DNA of 64,000 nucleotides, from positions 7,937,001-8,001,000 of the forward strand of contig NC_092570.1 in NCBI RefSeq assembly GCF_037975245.1, in the 5' to 3' direction. Positions within the stretch are counted from its first letter, which is position 1. Every line of letters starts with the position of its first letter. Shown in pieces: positions 24,481 to 36,516 of the stretch. Position numbers and translations under genes: made by a program. The DNA comes from Apostichopus japonicus (lineage: Eukaryota > Echinodermata > Holothuroidea > Aspidochirotida > Stichopodidae). The notes beneath the pieces were generated by a model. The model saw only the letters and a program-made list of their open reading frames with translations. It was not told the DNA's origin and searched no databases.

Positions 24481-25899
24481 CATATAGCAGATTCCAAGGT
24501 GAAAAAGTATGTTGGCTATGAGAGACCAAGCGGAAGTGAATGTGTCATAAGAAGGGGTGTGGTTGGTGGTCACTGGAAGGTGGAGATAGAGGGGAGCATG
24601 GTGGTGGGGGGTTGGGGATGAGCTGTAATTTGCAGGAGAAGCTTGTTTGCATCGCTGAGTTATCTGATTCTGGGTTTGGGGAGTAAAAAGATGAAGAAAG
24701 ATGGGTTGTATTTGGTTAACAATCATTTTGGTGACAGAATGGAATAACCCTAAATGGTATTTTGAACAATACTAACATATCATAGCTACACATTTCCTTC
24801 TGAAGTAAATCTCCCTGTAGCAATTCCCATAATCTCACTTTTATTTATTTTAATTTTCTTTTCTCTCTCTTGCCTTACTCTATCTTCCACTTCAAATTCC
24901 TTATAAATATTTGGATTTTAGACAGGTTTTAATACATATACTATAGTCACTATAGTTTCACCATAGATAAATAATGGAAACACTGTAAAATAAATCTAGA
25001 AGTAAAATTCTAATTCACCATGTTTTACATTTTGAACTTCTCATCACCCAATTTTCTCTCCCAGAACAAAATAACAATTTCTTGTAAATGAAAATTCCTA
25101 AAATTCTTGTAATCTATTTTAATTTGAAATCTTTTAATTTTTCTCTTAGACTTTACTTTGAATTTAGTATCTTTGTTCATCTTTTGCTGATAGTTTTTGC
25201 TCATAGAAATGCATCAAAAGTAAAAAATGACTTAATTTTCAGTTTGCTATACCGTAGACGTTTCTTTCAGTTTTGTTCTGTAGTTATGCATTAGACAAAA
25301 TTAAATTTTAAAAAAGTGTGCTTTTAGTAAGAAATATATAGATTCTTTCAGAGAAATATGACTTATAAAACAACATGTTTGGATGTTTCTATTTAAATTC
25401 ATTAAAAACAAAGGTCATTGTTTCTCTTAAGCTATGTAAGTAATTTTCATTTTCAAGTCGAAGAATCAGAGATTTACTAACCATGAAATCAGTTATGCAG
25501 TATGAACAGCCCCTCTCATACCCCCCTCCCCTACCCCCTTTGTTTTTGTCACCCTCCTTGATTAAAATCCAAACTTTTTGAGGTAATCCTTCCAATCTGC
25601 CATGTTTGCATGCATCTCCATAGAAAACATCAATGTTCTGCTATTAGCTTTGTGTGTATAAAATTACAAATTCTTCAAGACTCACAAAAAGTGTCAAAGT
25701 TAATAAATTTAGTGGGTCGATTCATAAATTCAGAAAGTTTACTACAAAAGAAAAGAAGAAGAAGAAAACACACTTTTTTGGACAGTTTTTTCGTATCGGA
25801 TGCATCGCATTTAGGCCTCTTTTAAGTTTTCGACTAGTTTGTTTGTTTTTCTCTTGGCTTGAACCTGTCTTTGTCAACCTTTCCCGCATCTCTGTGCAG

Positions 25900-25986
25900 G
25901 CCCTAACCTCACCTCCGACGCCTTCTTGCGGCCCACTCCTACTGACAGGAGAGCCGCCCATCGCCTCTCTTGGCTCAGTATTGCAG
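25900..25986 (+). CDS. DOCK9: DOCK linker exon 14 (symmetric, phase 1-1)
   Basis: Acceptor gcatctctgtgcag, donor gtgtgt, 87 nt. In the gene's frame it reads PNLTSDAFLRPTPTDRRAAH and continues RLSWLSIA. It is GC-rich with good splice sites. The longer open frames over this spot, including a 178-codon one on the minus strand, are shadows. Confidence 0.75.
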
Positions 25987-28515
25987 GTGTGTGGCCTTTC
26001 TTGACCCAATAACATCATCTTGCTCAACTTGCTCACAACCACTGGGGGTTGGTTTGAGGGGGGGGTGATGGCATTGATGGGTATGATGGAAGTAATTGGA
26101 CAAAAAATAAAAGGGCGGCTTGACAGTAACTTCCAGAGATTAGTTGGGAGAGAAAAATGTGGAATGTTTGTCCGTGGTATATCCAAGTACTGAATGATGT
26201 TAGCTTTATTCTTGTTAGAGGATGGGGGGGGGGTAAAATGGGAAGGTCCTCGATACATCAGAGGGTTTGATGCAGGTACAGCTCAAAGATTCTAGCAATG
26301 TCTAGAAACTGATTGGGTAAAAGGACGGGAGTTGCAGTCATGATCCACACATTAAGAATGGCCGGGGGGGGGGGTGGGGTAAGGAATACATACCAAGGCG
26401 AAGGAAGTACCCATTGACTGTTTTAGGAAATCTGAAGAAAGATTTTGTCCAAAAGTGGTTGTGAGCAGGATACTAACACACAGACTCTGGGTGCAGTCAC
26501 AAATATAACAAAGCCGATATATATTGGTTGGTCGATTAACGAACCTTAAAACGCATAATATGCCGTTTCTGTTTAAAATCATCAGGAAAAGTAATAATAC
26601 ATACCATTTTCTGCCAATTATCATTTAAAAATCATTCATAAAAGTTTAATCCTATAACAATAATTAATACATCTTTTTCAAGAATTATTTTGCAAACTAA
26701 ATGTTGAAAGCCGCATGGGTTCTTTGTTGTTTTTTTTTGGTTAAGCTGGGCCAAAGTACTCGGTGGGGCTATACATAAACTAACCTTTACTTTTGGGCAT
26801 TAATACCTTTTTGGGGTATTGTTTTATGTCGTCGTCGTGACGTGGATATTCAAACGTTTTATTCTATATAATCACGAGTTATGATCATGTTGCAGCCGTC
26901 TACAAATTCTCGATCAGAACGCCAGTGTTTCCAACACGGTCAGAAAAAAGTTCCGAGTAAAGGAAAATGCCTCCTGTCTTTGACTTCTGACATTTAGTCT
27001 GGAAAAGTAAGGGTAAAATAATCAAAAAGGGTGTTGAGCATACAGGGTTTGCATACATTTTGCAGGAGATCATATCGTTGGGCTTAATATAGGTGGAATA
27101 ACCATACGTTTATCATTAATGTGTAGGCTTGACAGTAAACCGCAAAGGCATGTTTAGGTCTTGGATTAAATATCTGGAAATTTGATTTGCTTAAAAATGT
27201 GGGGAACCATGTTAGAGAATGCCCCTCACATTCACAGTTAGGCTTATTATTTTAAGAGTATTGCTTTTTCCTCAGCATACATCCTTCACTTACATATTCT
27301 TATGAATATTTTAGCTTGTGGGGGAAGTGGATAATTGGGTGAAAGATTGTTTTACCTCTATATATATTTGCATATTATCTCTCATTTGCAATATGAAAAT
27401 GTCAGATTTTCTTTAAAAACATGTACATACAGATATAAAATTTATCAGCAACATTAACTGCTCTCTGTTCTGTCACTAGAATTTCAAAAGTGGTGAAATA
27501 GCTCAGAAGTTTTTCATTTTTGCTTTTCTTTTTTCCTTCTGACTTAGAGTAGATGCCCCGAACATAAAAAGCATTTAATACTGTGACGTTAAACTACCTT
27601 GCAAATTAGTCTTCAGTAAATATTCTTGTATGGCTGTAAAAAGGGGGGGGGGGTGGTGGGAAACATATTATTGTGTCTTTCTCCCTGTAATTACATTTCC
27701 ATTTTGATAAAGGTTTCTACCACTTTTCCAACAATTACCGAGTTCCCTATTTACCTATAGTCATAAATCACTTATTTGCTGTGATGTAAAGATGAGTAGT
27801 TTACAACACTTCATTTTATAATTATTGTTCTCTCGTAGTCAAACCTTTTGTGGAAACTGGAGCAAAAACTGTTGTAAACATTATATTCCCCCCCCCCCCC
27901 CCAAAAAAAAGATTGTAACATCTTCTGCTTAAATTTATACTGTTAGTAATGCTGCATTTTCTTTCTGTGGTTTTACTTTTTCTACTCTCTCTCGTCATTT
28001 GAGTTAATTAAGACAAAAAGAAAATACCTGTTTGCTAATTCCCGCCGAAGCTTCTTTCAAAACTTCTCGCCTGCAGGTTCCCTTCTCTTTTCTTTATTTT
28101 GCTTCCTCGAGAACCTTTTTAGTACTGAGAATTGTTTCTGTGTTTGTCTTTTCCCTCGAACGAGAGAATTCTAGACAAACTTGATTCTTTCTCTCACTGT
28201 TTTTCCCTCTTTTCGAGTTCATATTAGTTCCATCTATGCAGGACGTTTCTTTCGTTCATGTCACCTAATATATTCCCTCTATCGACTGTTTTATTCATGA
28301 TAAGCTATATTTTTGCATGTTTTTTGCATGAGAAGGCTTTTTTTATGCATGATCAATCTAATTCTGTGCATGACGAACATACCTTTCACAATTAAATCTG
28401 CGTTGTATATATCAGAGTAATTTTTGTGCATGTAAAAGCTAACATTATTCATATTGCTGTTATGTTAATTATTTTGCTCAAGCAAATTTTTTTATACTTT
28501 GATGTTTTAACACAG
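25987..28515 (+). other. 2.5-kb DOCK intron
   Basis: AT-rich with several homopolymers (G runs near 26225, 26365 and 27643; C/A runs near 27888-27909). A run of short pyrimidine-rich blocks at 28070-28220 has no matching exon. Nothing else is recognised. Confidence 0.6.
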
Positions 28516-28608
28516 CCTTCACTGGAGTGAACTTCCTCCCTCCGTTTACCTCCAAACAACGCTCCTTCGATAAAGAGTCGTTGCAATCAAACCAAGAGGA
28601 GTGGGAGG
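28516..28608 (+). CDS. DOCK9: DOCK linker exon 15 (symmetric, phase 1-1)
   Basis: Acceptor gttttaacacag, donor gtgagg, 93 nt. It reads FTGVNFLPPFTSKQRSFDKE and then SLQSNQEEWE between split codons. No ATG-initiated frame on the plus strand reveals it; I found it by searching for splice-bounded phase 1-1 segments. It contains an Arg-Ser-Phe phospho-site-like motif. It is probably a cassette exon. Confidence 0.68.
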
Positions 28609-29044
28609 GTGAGGGGGGTGTGTCAAGTTCCACTGGTGGAGGCAGTGAAGGGGGGTTATTTGTTTTAATAGATAGCAATGGTTATCTCTCCTACATATGA
28701 GCAGAAATATCATAACATACAGTACTGTATTGTACTGTACTGTACTGTAGAAATAAAATAACATTTGACGGGCACTACAAAACAGTATTGTCTGTTAAAT
28801 TTACAACCTTCCTATTTCTTTCTCTATTGGTAGCTACTGTTTGCTACATGTTATAGGACATTCCATTTCCCCACCCCAATCCCTACCCGCCCCCATCCCC
28901 TACCCCTCCCTTTCTGTGGGATCAGGTCTCATGATTAATCCCATCCTTTTAAGCTCATCTCCCGAATCACTCCAGTGAATGGCTCTGCACGCTAGTGTTT
29001 CGCTTGTATCGAGTGCAGCATTCAATGTTTTGTTTGCTTTGTAG

Positions 29045-29140
29045 ATTCCTTTGGATTCTCCTCACCGACTCATTCCCCTGTTTCTCCGAACTCTCGTCCT
29101 TTCTCATTTGCCAAAAGTTTCTCCTCACCAAGCCATAAAG
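29045..29140 (+). CDS. DOCK9: DOCK linker exon 16 (symmetric, phase 1-1)
   Basis: Acceptor ttgctttgtag, donor gtgtgt, 96 nt. It reads SFGFSSPTHSPVSPNSRPFS then FAKSFSSPSHK. It has four Ser-Pro sites in 32 residues, which suits proline-directed phosphorylation. This is the last of five consecutive symmetric linker exons. The upstream intron (28609-29044) has C-rich tracts near 28870-28912. Confidence 0.78.
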
Positions 29141-30400
29141 GTGTGTTTGCTAATATTTCTGTCTTTTTTTGTTTGTTTCTTATTGCTGCTATGATTTCAG
29201 TTTTTGTACTTTTGCCAGGACCGGTTCCTCCTCTCATTTGCAGAGGAACACGGTTTCTTTAATAGCATGATTATCAAAAACAATAATTTATACTAACCTC
29301 AAATCTGGCATGACTTCCTTTAACATCAATCACATAGTTTAGGATGACTATAAGCAATAATTTTGACAGTCATGCTGGTTTTTAATACAGAATCTTAGCA
29401 AAGCAGCATAGCTAGGAAGATATCGGAATCAAACTATCAAAATGCTTCATGTTCTTTCACATTCCTGAATTTTCTTCTTTTTAAACTAATTATGAACAAT
29501 TTTATCTCTTTAAGCTCAAACTAGCCTCTTGCTCGCTCTGGATAAATCTGCATTTTGCTTTGACATTTGACCATCTCAATAGATACATAGCAAAGCTTCT
29601 ACTATTACATCTTCAAATCTTCATTTTCAGCATGTTTTTGCAACATTTTACATTTAAGCATTGAAGTGAAATCAGGAGTCTATTTTTTCCCAGTTTCAAC
29701 TACATCTCATTGTTTTAAGAATTACTAATATTAAATTTATTGAAAGCAAATTGGGGGCGATTTTAAATTTATATTTTTCACATTCTACCTTATTGAAAAC
29801 GTTGGAATAGCTTGACCGGACACTTTTACTTATAGATAGAAAAGTTAGCAGATCATGCCATATATATGTCTTTTAGCCAATCATTTCTTCTCAAAATAAC
29901 TTTTTGTTACAAAATCATTACAATTTATATCGTTTTATAATAACCAAAAAATTGAACAAAATAACTGTGCAGTTGGTAAGTATACTTTACATAAGACCTT
30001 CAAAGTCATATCATAAAATTCTGAAAACACTATATTAAAGAAAATTCAATGAATAAGTGGAAATCATGATATTTTTCATATTTCCCCCCAAAAAAATTGC
30101 AGTCTCGTACAGTGTACAGTTAGAAAAAGAAAACATCGGTCATTTCATCACGCGGAGATGTATGTGAAACGCTGTCAATTCCGAGAGGACTTGAAGAAAT
30201 TTTGCGTTGTCTGTGTGATATATTTATTTCCCTATGATATATCAGAGTTTAGATCATAGAAATGAGTCAGCATTCTATATTAAAGTGTATGTCTATTCTG
30301 ATCCCTTTAACATTGATCTAGTCAAGATGTGATGTGTCTAAATGTGTGATCATTACATTTGTCTATGTCCTCTGTAAAACCTCGATATTGTCTGGTGCAG
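29141..30400 (+). other. DOCK intron without recognised features
   Basis: Strongly AT-rich sequence with no repeat, exon or transposon that I can support. Confidence 0.55.
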
Positions 30401-30658
30401 GAACGACTGCCTTACCGAATCTTCGTCCGTTGGTGGCCACGAACCGCTCCGGTTCCAACGGGTCCATGAACAGTAGCAGCAGCAGCGAGAAGAACATACC
30501 GAACGGGTCCATAACCAATTCTCCATCGCTGGAAATGGAGCGGACGGACTCTTCAAAGTCTGCCCGGGGCAAGACTGTCATGTACGACAGACTCTTGGAT
30601 CACGAGATCAAAGATCTCCTGATCTGTCTACTTTATATCGTGAAGAATGTCAGTGAAG
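30401..30658 (+). CDS. DOCK9: DOCK exon 17: end of linker and start of second helical block
   Basis: Acceptor gtctggtgcag, donor gtatgt, 258 nt, phase 1-1. The first half is Ser/Asn-rich (SGSNGSMNSSSSSEKNIPNG). The second half, YDRLLDHEIKDLLICLLYIV, matches the family's CDKLDQSEIKSLLMCFLYILK, where the conserved helical region resumes. The following intron (30659-31337) has a C13 run near 31091. Confidence 0.94.
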
Positions 30659-31337
30659 GTATGTCCATCATCTTGCCTCTTCCATTTTTTCTATTCCTCT
30701 TTATTCTCTAACCATTCTCTCCGTCTCTCTATTCCTTTCCACTCTAATCCACGTCCCTCTCTATTCCCTTTTATCCCTTTCCTCTCTTATGCCCCTCCCC
30801 TCTTATCCGCCCCCCTCTTATCCCCCTTTCCTTCGGAAATGTTCTTTCCTGGAAAGTTTTACTGCGTCAAAATGCTTAGTATTTCATCTTTTCATCCGAA
30901 AACATATCCAAAAGGGACAAACTTGATTTAACATTCACTGCTAATTTTCTGAAAAGTTTGCATTTCATAAATTGGTAACTGGAATTGCTGAAGAATCTAT
31001 GCTTGTCAGGATGGAAGAAACATGAAATCATTTACCATTAAATTGTTCATTTTTTCCACTTTTAAGTAATTTCTCTCTATGCACTGTATGCCCCCCCCCC
31101 CCCTCTTAATTACTCCATACATCACAATTTATATTTAAAAAACAATGTAAATGGTTTATTAGCCAAAGATGGTATTACAAACTGCAAATATAAAATAACG
31201 CTGGGAGTGGATGAGCTACCTGGAAGCAAGAGGTCTCCCCAACCCGACCCCATCCTACCCCACCCCACACTTAGTATTATAATGTTATACTGCATACTGT
31301 TATGTCGCATTATGTTTATGTTTTTCTTCCTGTACAG

Positions 31338-31404
31338 AGGTGATGCTAGCCTGGTGGACACAGGCCACCGAGGAGGACCAAATTAAATTCTTTGATCTCA
31401 TGGA
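31338..31404 (+). CDS. DOCK9: DOCK exon 18: helical region
   Basis: Acceptor ttcctgtacag, donor gtaagt, 67 nt, ending in phase 2. VMLAWWTQATEEDQIKFFDL parallels the family's ALFTYWNKASTSELMDFFTI. The following intron (31405-32041) shows nothing special. Confidence 0.93.
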
Positions 31405-32041
31405 GTAAGTTTTTCTTTCTTTCTTTTCTAACCAAACAATACGGAAAAATATTGGCCTCAAAATTTGTAACAAATTTCTTTTCTAGGGGCAAAGAAACAT
31501 TGGACCAAACTTGAGAGTTTGATCCAGTCACTTTTAAAAACAAATCCTATGCTCTATCAAGTGATATGTCATCCTTTGACGTTAAAATAATTCCTATGAA
31601 ACATTTCTCTGGTGGAGGTGCTCAGTCCAAATCTTTGCTCACTGCGGGGTGAAGAATGGTCAATTCCAACTTTATTTCAAACAACCGAAGAAAGTGGCAG
31701 GTACATGCCTTAAAGCCCCTAAAGTAGAAATATTCATTGCTAACTTGGAAGTTTTACTTTGTTTCTGCTATAAATTCTTCACTCAAATGCTTTAGTATTT
31801 GGTAGTCCATTATTGTCATGGACTACCTGCCACTAAACAAAATTCTTTGAAAAATTTTTGAGAATTTTTATTTTAGAAAATTGCAAAGTGCGTTCTGTTT
31901 GACAATATCGTCTTGTAAATATCGCCTTGTAATACCGTTTTTCAGCCCCATAATTATAATCTTTAATCTAATCTAAAGAAATAAAGGACCTTTTTGTTTG
32001 TCAAGATGATATTAAATTTATTTTTTTGTTACCATTTTCAG

Positions 32042-32095
32042 TTTGAGCTTACAACACTTCAAGTATCCAGGGAAGAAGGCCATCTTTGAATCAAA
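32042..32095 (+). CDS. DOCK9: DOCK exon 19: helical region
   Basis: Acceptor accattttcag, donor gtaagt, 54 nt, phase 2-2. LSLQHFKYPGKKAIFESK corresponds to the family's CLHQFQYMGKRYIAR. The following intron (32096-33103) contains no named feature. Confidence 0.92.
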
Positions 32096-33103
32096 GTAAG
32101 TCACCATGGTTACTCTCATAACCTGCCTTCCTTAGTACAATAGTTGCTTTCTCAAGTTACAATACCGAGTGTGTACAATCATAAACATTGACTTAGATTT
32201 GACAACAATACCTAAGTCGTGTTTTGTTCAGAAGCTGTCATCCTCAAATCCACTAATATTTGAAGAAAAAAAATTCCCAAGTGCTTTTATAAGAGTTTAT
32301 TCACAGAGTCTGTTAAGATCTAATGTAGTGATTATACCTGTAGGAAAGACTGTTTACCAAACTAAAAGACACAACCTATTAAACATAGAATGAAAAGTAG
32401 TGTTGCTATTATACATGCAATAAAAACACTGGATGTGATCTTTGTGTCCACCACTTCAAATAATGGAACGGTCAACAAGGCCATTGGAAGTACTCAGACA
32501 TTTATGCAGACATGTATGCCGATATTTATGCAGACAGGTGCATCTTGATTTTGATAGGTCAAAATTTGGATGACTATATCAGTTGCAGAGAAAGGAGACC
32601 TGGTTTTGTTCAAGTAATGTGAATTCATGGAGTTTACATCTAGCCGAACATGCAAATAGCACTGTACCTGTAAATGTAGTATTTGATGATAGCAGCATCC
32701 TCAAATAACTTATTTTGAGTCTCAGAGGAAGTTCTGTTGTATGTGTATCTGCTAGAATTCCACTTAAATTCACATGTTTGTAGTTCGGTATTAATTTAAT
32801 CGCAGATGCTGAGCATTCCTCTTAGAGAGGAATGGTGTCTTCTCCAACTTTTGTTTTCATTTCCACCCCTTATCCTAACACATTAATGGGTGTGGGAAAT
32901 GAACCTACTGTTTGAGATATGCATCTATAAGTTTAGAAAATTGAAAATTGTTTTCTCAATATCAAAGGTGGCCAAAATAGATTCCCATTAATACAGATGT
33001 GACATTCTCAACAAATGTTTGTGGTATCGCTATCAATTTTTGGGAAGTATCTTTATCCCTATTATGATGTAATTCCAAATAATGAGTTTCTTTCTATTCA
33101 AAG

Positions 33104-33201
33104 GTTCCAAGAAAAGAGCAAAATGACTGCTGAGGAGAGAAGTAAAACGGCACCAACAAGAGGTGCAAAACTTTACAGCAAATCACTGTTGGATTTCCCA
33201 G
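33104..33201 (+). CDS. DOCK9: DOCK exon 20: variable loop
   Basis: Acceptor ttctattcaaag, donor gtaaat, 98 nt. It reads FQEKSKMTAEERSKTAPTRG and then AKLYSKSLLDFP: basic and polar. It occupies the poorly conserved loop that in DOCK9 precedes LLEANIATEVCLT. Phases fit on both sides, but there is no strong motif of its own. Confidence 0.85.
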
Positions 33202-33296
33202 GTAAATTAACTCTACAACAATGAAGGCATTTATAAACATAAAGCTCAATACTGAAACTGAACTTTGGAAAGTAATTTTACAACAAAACAATGGCT

Positions 33297-33830
33297 GCTA
33301 GTGGAAGGTCTCTGTAATCCTTCTAGCAGCAAGAATACAGTACACAGTGTCTACTAGCAGAAGGTCTCTGTAATACTTCCTTAGCAACAAGAACACAGTG
33401 TTGACTAGCCGAAGGTCTCTAGTCCTTCTAGTATCAAGAAGACAGAACACAGTGTCTACTAGTGGAAGGTCTCTGTAATCCTTCCTTAGCAACAAGAACA
33501 CAGTGTTGACTAGCCGAAGGTCTCTAGTCCTAGTATCAAGAAGACAGAACACAGTGTCTACTAGTAGAAGGTCTCTGAAATCCTTCCTTAGCAACAAGAA
33601 CACAGTGTCTACTAGTGGAAGGTCTCTGTAATCCTTCCTTAGCAACAAGAACACAGTGTCTACTAGTGGAAGGTTTCTGTAATCCTTCCTTAGTAACAAG
33701 AACACTGAACACAGTGTCTACTAGTAGAAGGTCTCTGAAATCCTTCCTTAGCAACAAGAACACAGTGTCTACTAGTGGAAGGTCTCTGTAACCCTTCCTT
33801 AGTAACAAGAACACTGTCTACTCTCACCCT
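33297..33830. repeat. 54-60 bp intronic minisatellite
   Basis: About nine degenerate units built on acagtgtctactagtggaag / gtctctgtaatccttcctta / gcaacaagaac. The period is often 54 bp, a multiple of three, which leaves a long repeated open frame on the minus strand (LLRKDYRDLPLVDTVF units). It lies in the intron between exons 20 and 21. The rest of that intron (33831-34443) is plain AT-rich DNA with CT tracts. Confidence 0.85.
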
Positions 33831-34443
33831 TTTGGCTCTCCCCTTACACACCATCCTACTGTAGCTGTCCCTAGTATCGCCACTACAAATAAGAATTTCT
33901 CTGTGAAGTGAAATAACCTACTAGTGTACTTTTTTTGTGAAATAGCAAAGTGCAGGACAGCCCTGCTAGAAACTTGAAATGTTTATGTACTTTCTGTTTT
34001 CTCAGCTGTTTAACTGATATATGAGTTTAAAGCAGTAACGTTATCCAAGAAGAAGGGGGAAACAAAAACAGACATCAATGCCCCTGTCTGCCTCCCTCTC
34101 CTGAGTCCCTCTCCATCCTCCCTCTCCACTTTCCTTTATGACTTTGAAACATTGTCCTCACTCCTAAAAATCATAAAAGCGGAAAATTCATTAGAACAGT
34201 GCACTAGTAATTCGATCAGATCTGGTAAGAAGTGGAATATGTTTTTGAAACACAACCGGCTGCTTCGAATACAGTATCCTTAAAACATGACCTACAGATA
34301 TTCGTCTCCGTGACGATAGCCAAGACATATGGAGGTATCCTTAATATCAATGAGAGATGTTCTCCAAGGTTAAGATAACCCCTTCAATTGTTACTAAATT
34401 GATAACTGTTTATTCATATTTTTTTTTTATCTTCTTCCCTCAG

Positions 34444-34550
34444 TGCAAGACACAGATGCCAACTACAGAGTACTGCAAGAAGGAAACCTGGCCACTGAAG
34501 TAGGGTTGACTGTCTTAGATGTTGTCGGTGTCTACTGCAGCCATTTCAAG
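34444..34550 (+). CDS. DOCK9: DOCK exon 21: helical region
   Basis: Acceptor cttccctcag, donor gtaaat, ending in phase 0. LQEGNLATEVGLTVLDVVGV matches the family's LLEANIATEVCLTALDTLSL. Confidence 0.95.
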
Positions 34551-34734
34551 GTAAATGGGGAAATATCGTTAGTTGCCATCCAGGTGTATCTTACTGAGCG
34601 TTAATCATTCTCTTTCACAAGATATTGTCTTTATCTTAATTTATTCAGATCCATCTAGAATCGTCTTATGGAGGAAATCCCTCTTTTGGCTGGATGGTAC
34701 AGATTACTGATTTATAGCAGTTTGTATAAAAATC

Positions 34735-35060
34735 CTAGTCTCCACCCCCAATTTACAATGTCCAATACCCAGCCTTTTCCACACACAGTCCCTTAATCTT
34801 CTATCCCAACCTCAATCCCCCTCCCCCTCCCCCACAGACACATTCCCATAATATTCTATCCTAACCTCAACCCCCTCCCTCCTCCCCACACACACACAGT
34901 CCCATTATATTTTACTCCAACTTCAACCCCCTCCCGCTCCACACACACACACATTCCCATAATACTCTATCCCAACCTCAACCCCCCCCTTCTCCCCTTC
35001 ACATACACACACACACAGTCCCATCATATTCTAACCTCAACCCCACCCCCACACAAACAC
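34735..35060. repeat. C/CA-rich tandem repeat, about 80 bp units
   Basis: Four degenerate units of the form cacacacagtcccataatat followed by tctatcc(c/t)aacctcaaccccc lie directly upstream of exon 22. The last unit runs close to the branch-point zone of that exon but does not contain its acceptor. Confidence 0.75.
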
Positions 35061-35136
35061 GTATCATCAATAATTTTTGTTTTAACCCTGTTGTCATCAT
35101 TTTCCTCATCATCTTCTTTGTATTTTTTTCCTCCAG

Positions 35137-35331
35137 GGAGGAATGGATACCAACCAGGGTGACAATCCTTTGATGAAGAAGGTCACAGATATTCATCTGT
35201 GTTTTCTACAGAGCGGCCAATCAGAACTCTTGTTGAAACATGCCTTTGCCTCTATTAGAGTACTACTTAATAAGTTTCCCGTGCCCATTTTCAAAGGTGC
35301 TACCACGATATGTGCCGATCTATGTCTAGTG
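35137..35331 (+). CDS. DOCK9: DOCK exon 22: helical region
   Basis: Acceptor tttttcctccag, donor gtgagt, 65 codons. It contains [16 protein letters not shown] (family NPLMKKVFDVYLCFLQ), then [20 protein letters not shown] and CADLCLV. It is the best-conserved exon of the second helical block. Confidence 0.96.
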
Positions 35332-35468
35332 GTGAGTAGTATTATGACAGAGCAGCCACAGCTCTTTATTTTGATTTAGTTCGGTTCAGTTCAGTATTTT
35401 GTCGTACCGTTATGACATATCAAAGTTCACATTTCAGACTCTTAGATGTTCATTTAATAGCTCTATAC

Positions 35469-35839
35469 CAGGGGTGGGCAACCTACAGCCCGCAGGCCAC
35501 ATGCAGCCCGCCAGTGATTTTTTTGCGGCCTGTGAGATGTCTCAAGAAAAAGAAAAAATCAATCTATTTTACATCATCACAAATAACGCGCTAGCTGCTT
35601 TGAATTTATCGGCACTAATGATGCTGTCAGGTAGGCCTATTATCCCCATTAATTATCAACTGTACATACTCTATTGACATTATGTTTTTGTGAATACAGA
35701 TTAAGTACACACCCCAATTGCTTGAAAGTCCTCGGAATCAAAGGTTTGAAATCAACAGCAGGTCGTTGGTTAGGTGCGGCCCAGTCAATTTTTCACTCCT
35801 TATATCTGGCCCATTCATTCAAAAAGGTTGCCCACCCCA
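35469..35839. mobile_element. non-autonomous hAT-type element
   Basis: The left end caggggtgggcaacct and right end aggttgcccacccc are inverted repeats of the very common hAT end CAGGGGTGGGCAAnCT. The internal text (gcagcccgcc, gcggcctgtgag, gcggcccagtc) is the usual gcggccc-rich body of such elements. No 8-bp target duplication is readable and the right terminus is mutated, so it is old. It lies in the intron between exons 22 and 23. Confidence 0.8.
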
Positions 35840-35918
35840 ATTATAATAAAGTACCTATCATTTTGACAACCACCAAGTACTATTTTCATCCTCAAATGTT
35901 TGTCTTTCTTCCCCATAG

Positions 35919-36044
35919 ATCCTCAAGAACATGAACTCGCACATCCAAGAAATAAGACAAGAAGCCTGCGCGGTTCTCTACCTCTTGATGAGAGGCAACT
36001 ACGAATTTAATTCAAAGAAAGAATTTAATAGAGTTCACTTACAG
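35919..36044 (+). CDS. DOCK9: DOCK exon 23: helical region
   Basis: Acceptor ttccccatag, donor gtatgg, 42 codons. HIQEIRQEACAVLYLLMRGN then YEFNSKKEFNRVHLQ matches the family's IRTEASxLLYFLMRNNFDY...VRTHLQ. The following intron is mostly a (TATG/TA)n microsatellite (36237-36385). Confidence 0.95.
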
Positions 36045-36236
36045 GTATGGGACAATTTTTTTTTGTTCAATGCAACTTCAGACTCAGGGCTAAAAGGTCA
36101 AGGACACTTATAGCAAGACATACCAGCTATTGGGGTATGTCTGCAACACTTAATATATAACATTTCTTCATGGCTGTTTAGGTGATTGTGAACTTGCATT
36201 ATTTGTCTTATTCTCACTGAAGAAATGTATCTCATT

Positions 36237-36385
36237 ACAAATATTTATGTATATATATGTATATATATGTATCTATGTGTATATTTATATATTATATGTA
36301 TATGTATATATTTATATGTATATATATGTTTATTTATGTATATATATGTATTGTATATGAATATACATATATATGTATATACATG
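36237..36385. repeat. TA/TATG/TATT microsatellite
   Basis: Interrupted tatatgtatatatatg-type repeats fill most of the short intron before exon 24. The open frames through it are artefacts. Confidence 0.9.
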
Positions 36386-36411
36386 TATTCTTTTGTCGTG
36401 TTCATTCACAG

Positions 36412-36516
36412 GTGGTCGTTGCCGTGGCTAAATTGATCAGTGAGACCAATGGAGCTAGGTTCCAAGAATCCCTAGCAGTGATCAATACCTATGCAAATTC
36501 AGACAAGAGCATGCAG
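36412..36516 (+). CDS. DOCK9: DOCK exon 24: helical region
   Basis: Acceptor gttcattcacag, donor gttagt, 35 codons. [20 protein letters not shown] then [15 protein letters not shown] corresponds to the family's [34 protein letters not shown], with a shorter loop. The next intron (36517-37237) shows no feature. Confidence 0.95.

Larger units (their letters stand above)
20181..25899 (+). other. 5.7-kb DOCK intron dominated by tandem repeats
   Basis: It holds a 44-45 bp minisatellite (20785-22070), a CCCT tract (22136-22168), degenerate short repeats rich in tatagg/cataag words (22700-23350), and three copies of a unit of about 330 bp (23450-24480). The remaining AT-rich part (24480-25890) shows nothing further. 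No additional phase 1-1 exon was found, though a small one could be missed. Confidence 0.7.

Noticed and set aside
25722-26258. 178-codon minus-strand open frame
   Set aside because: Antisense shadow over the GC-rich DOCK linker exon 14 and a poly-G tract; no family features.
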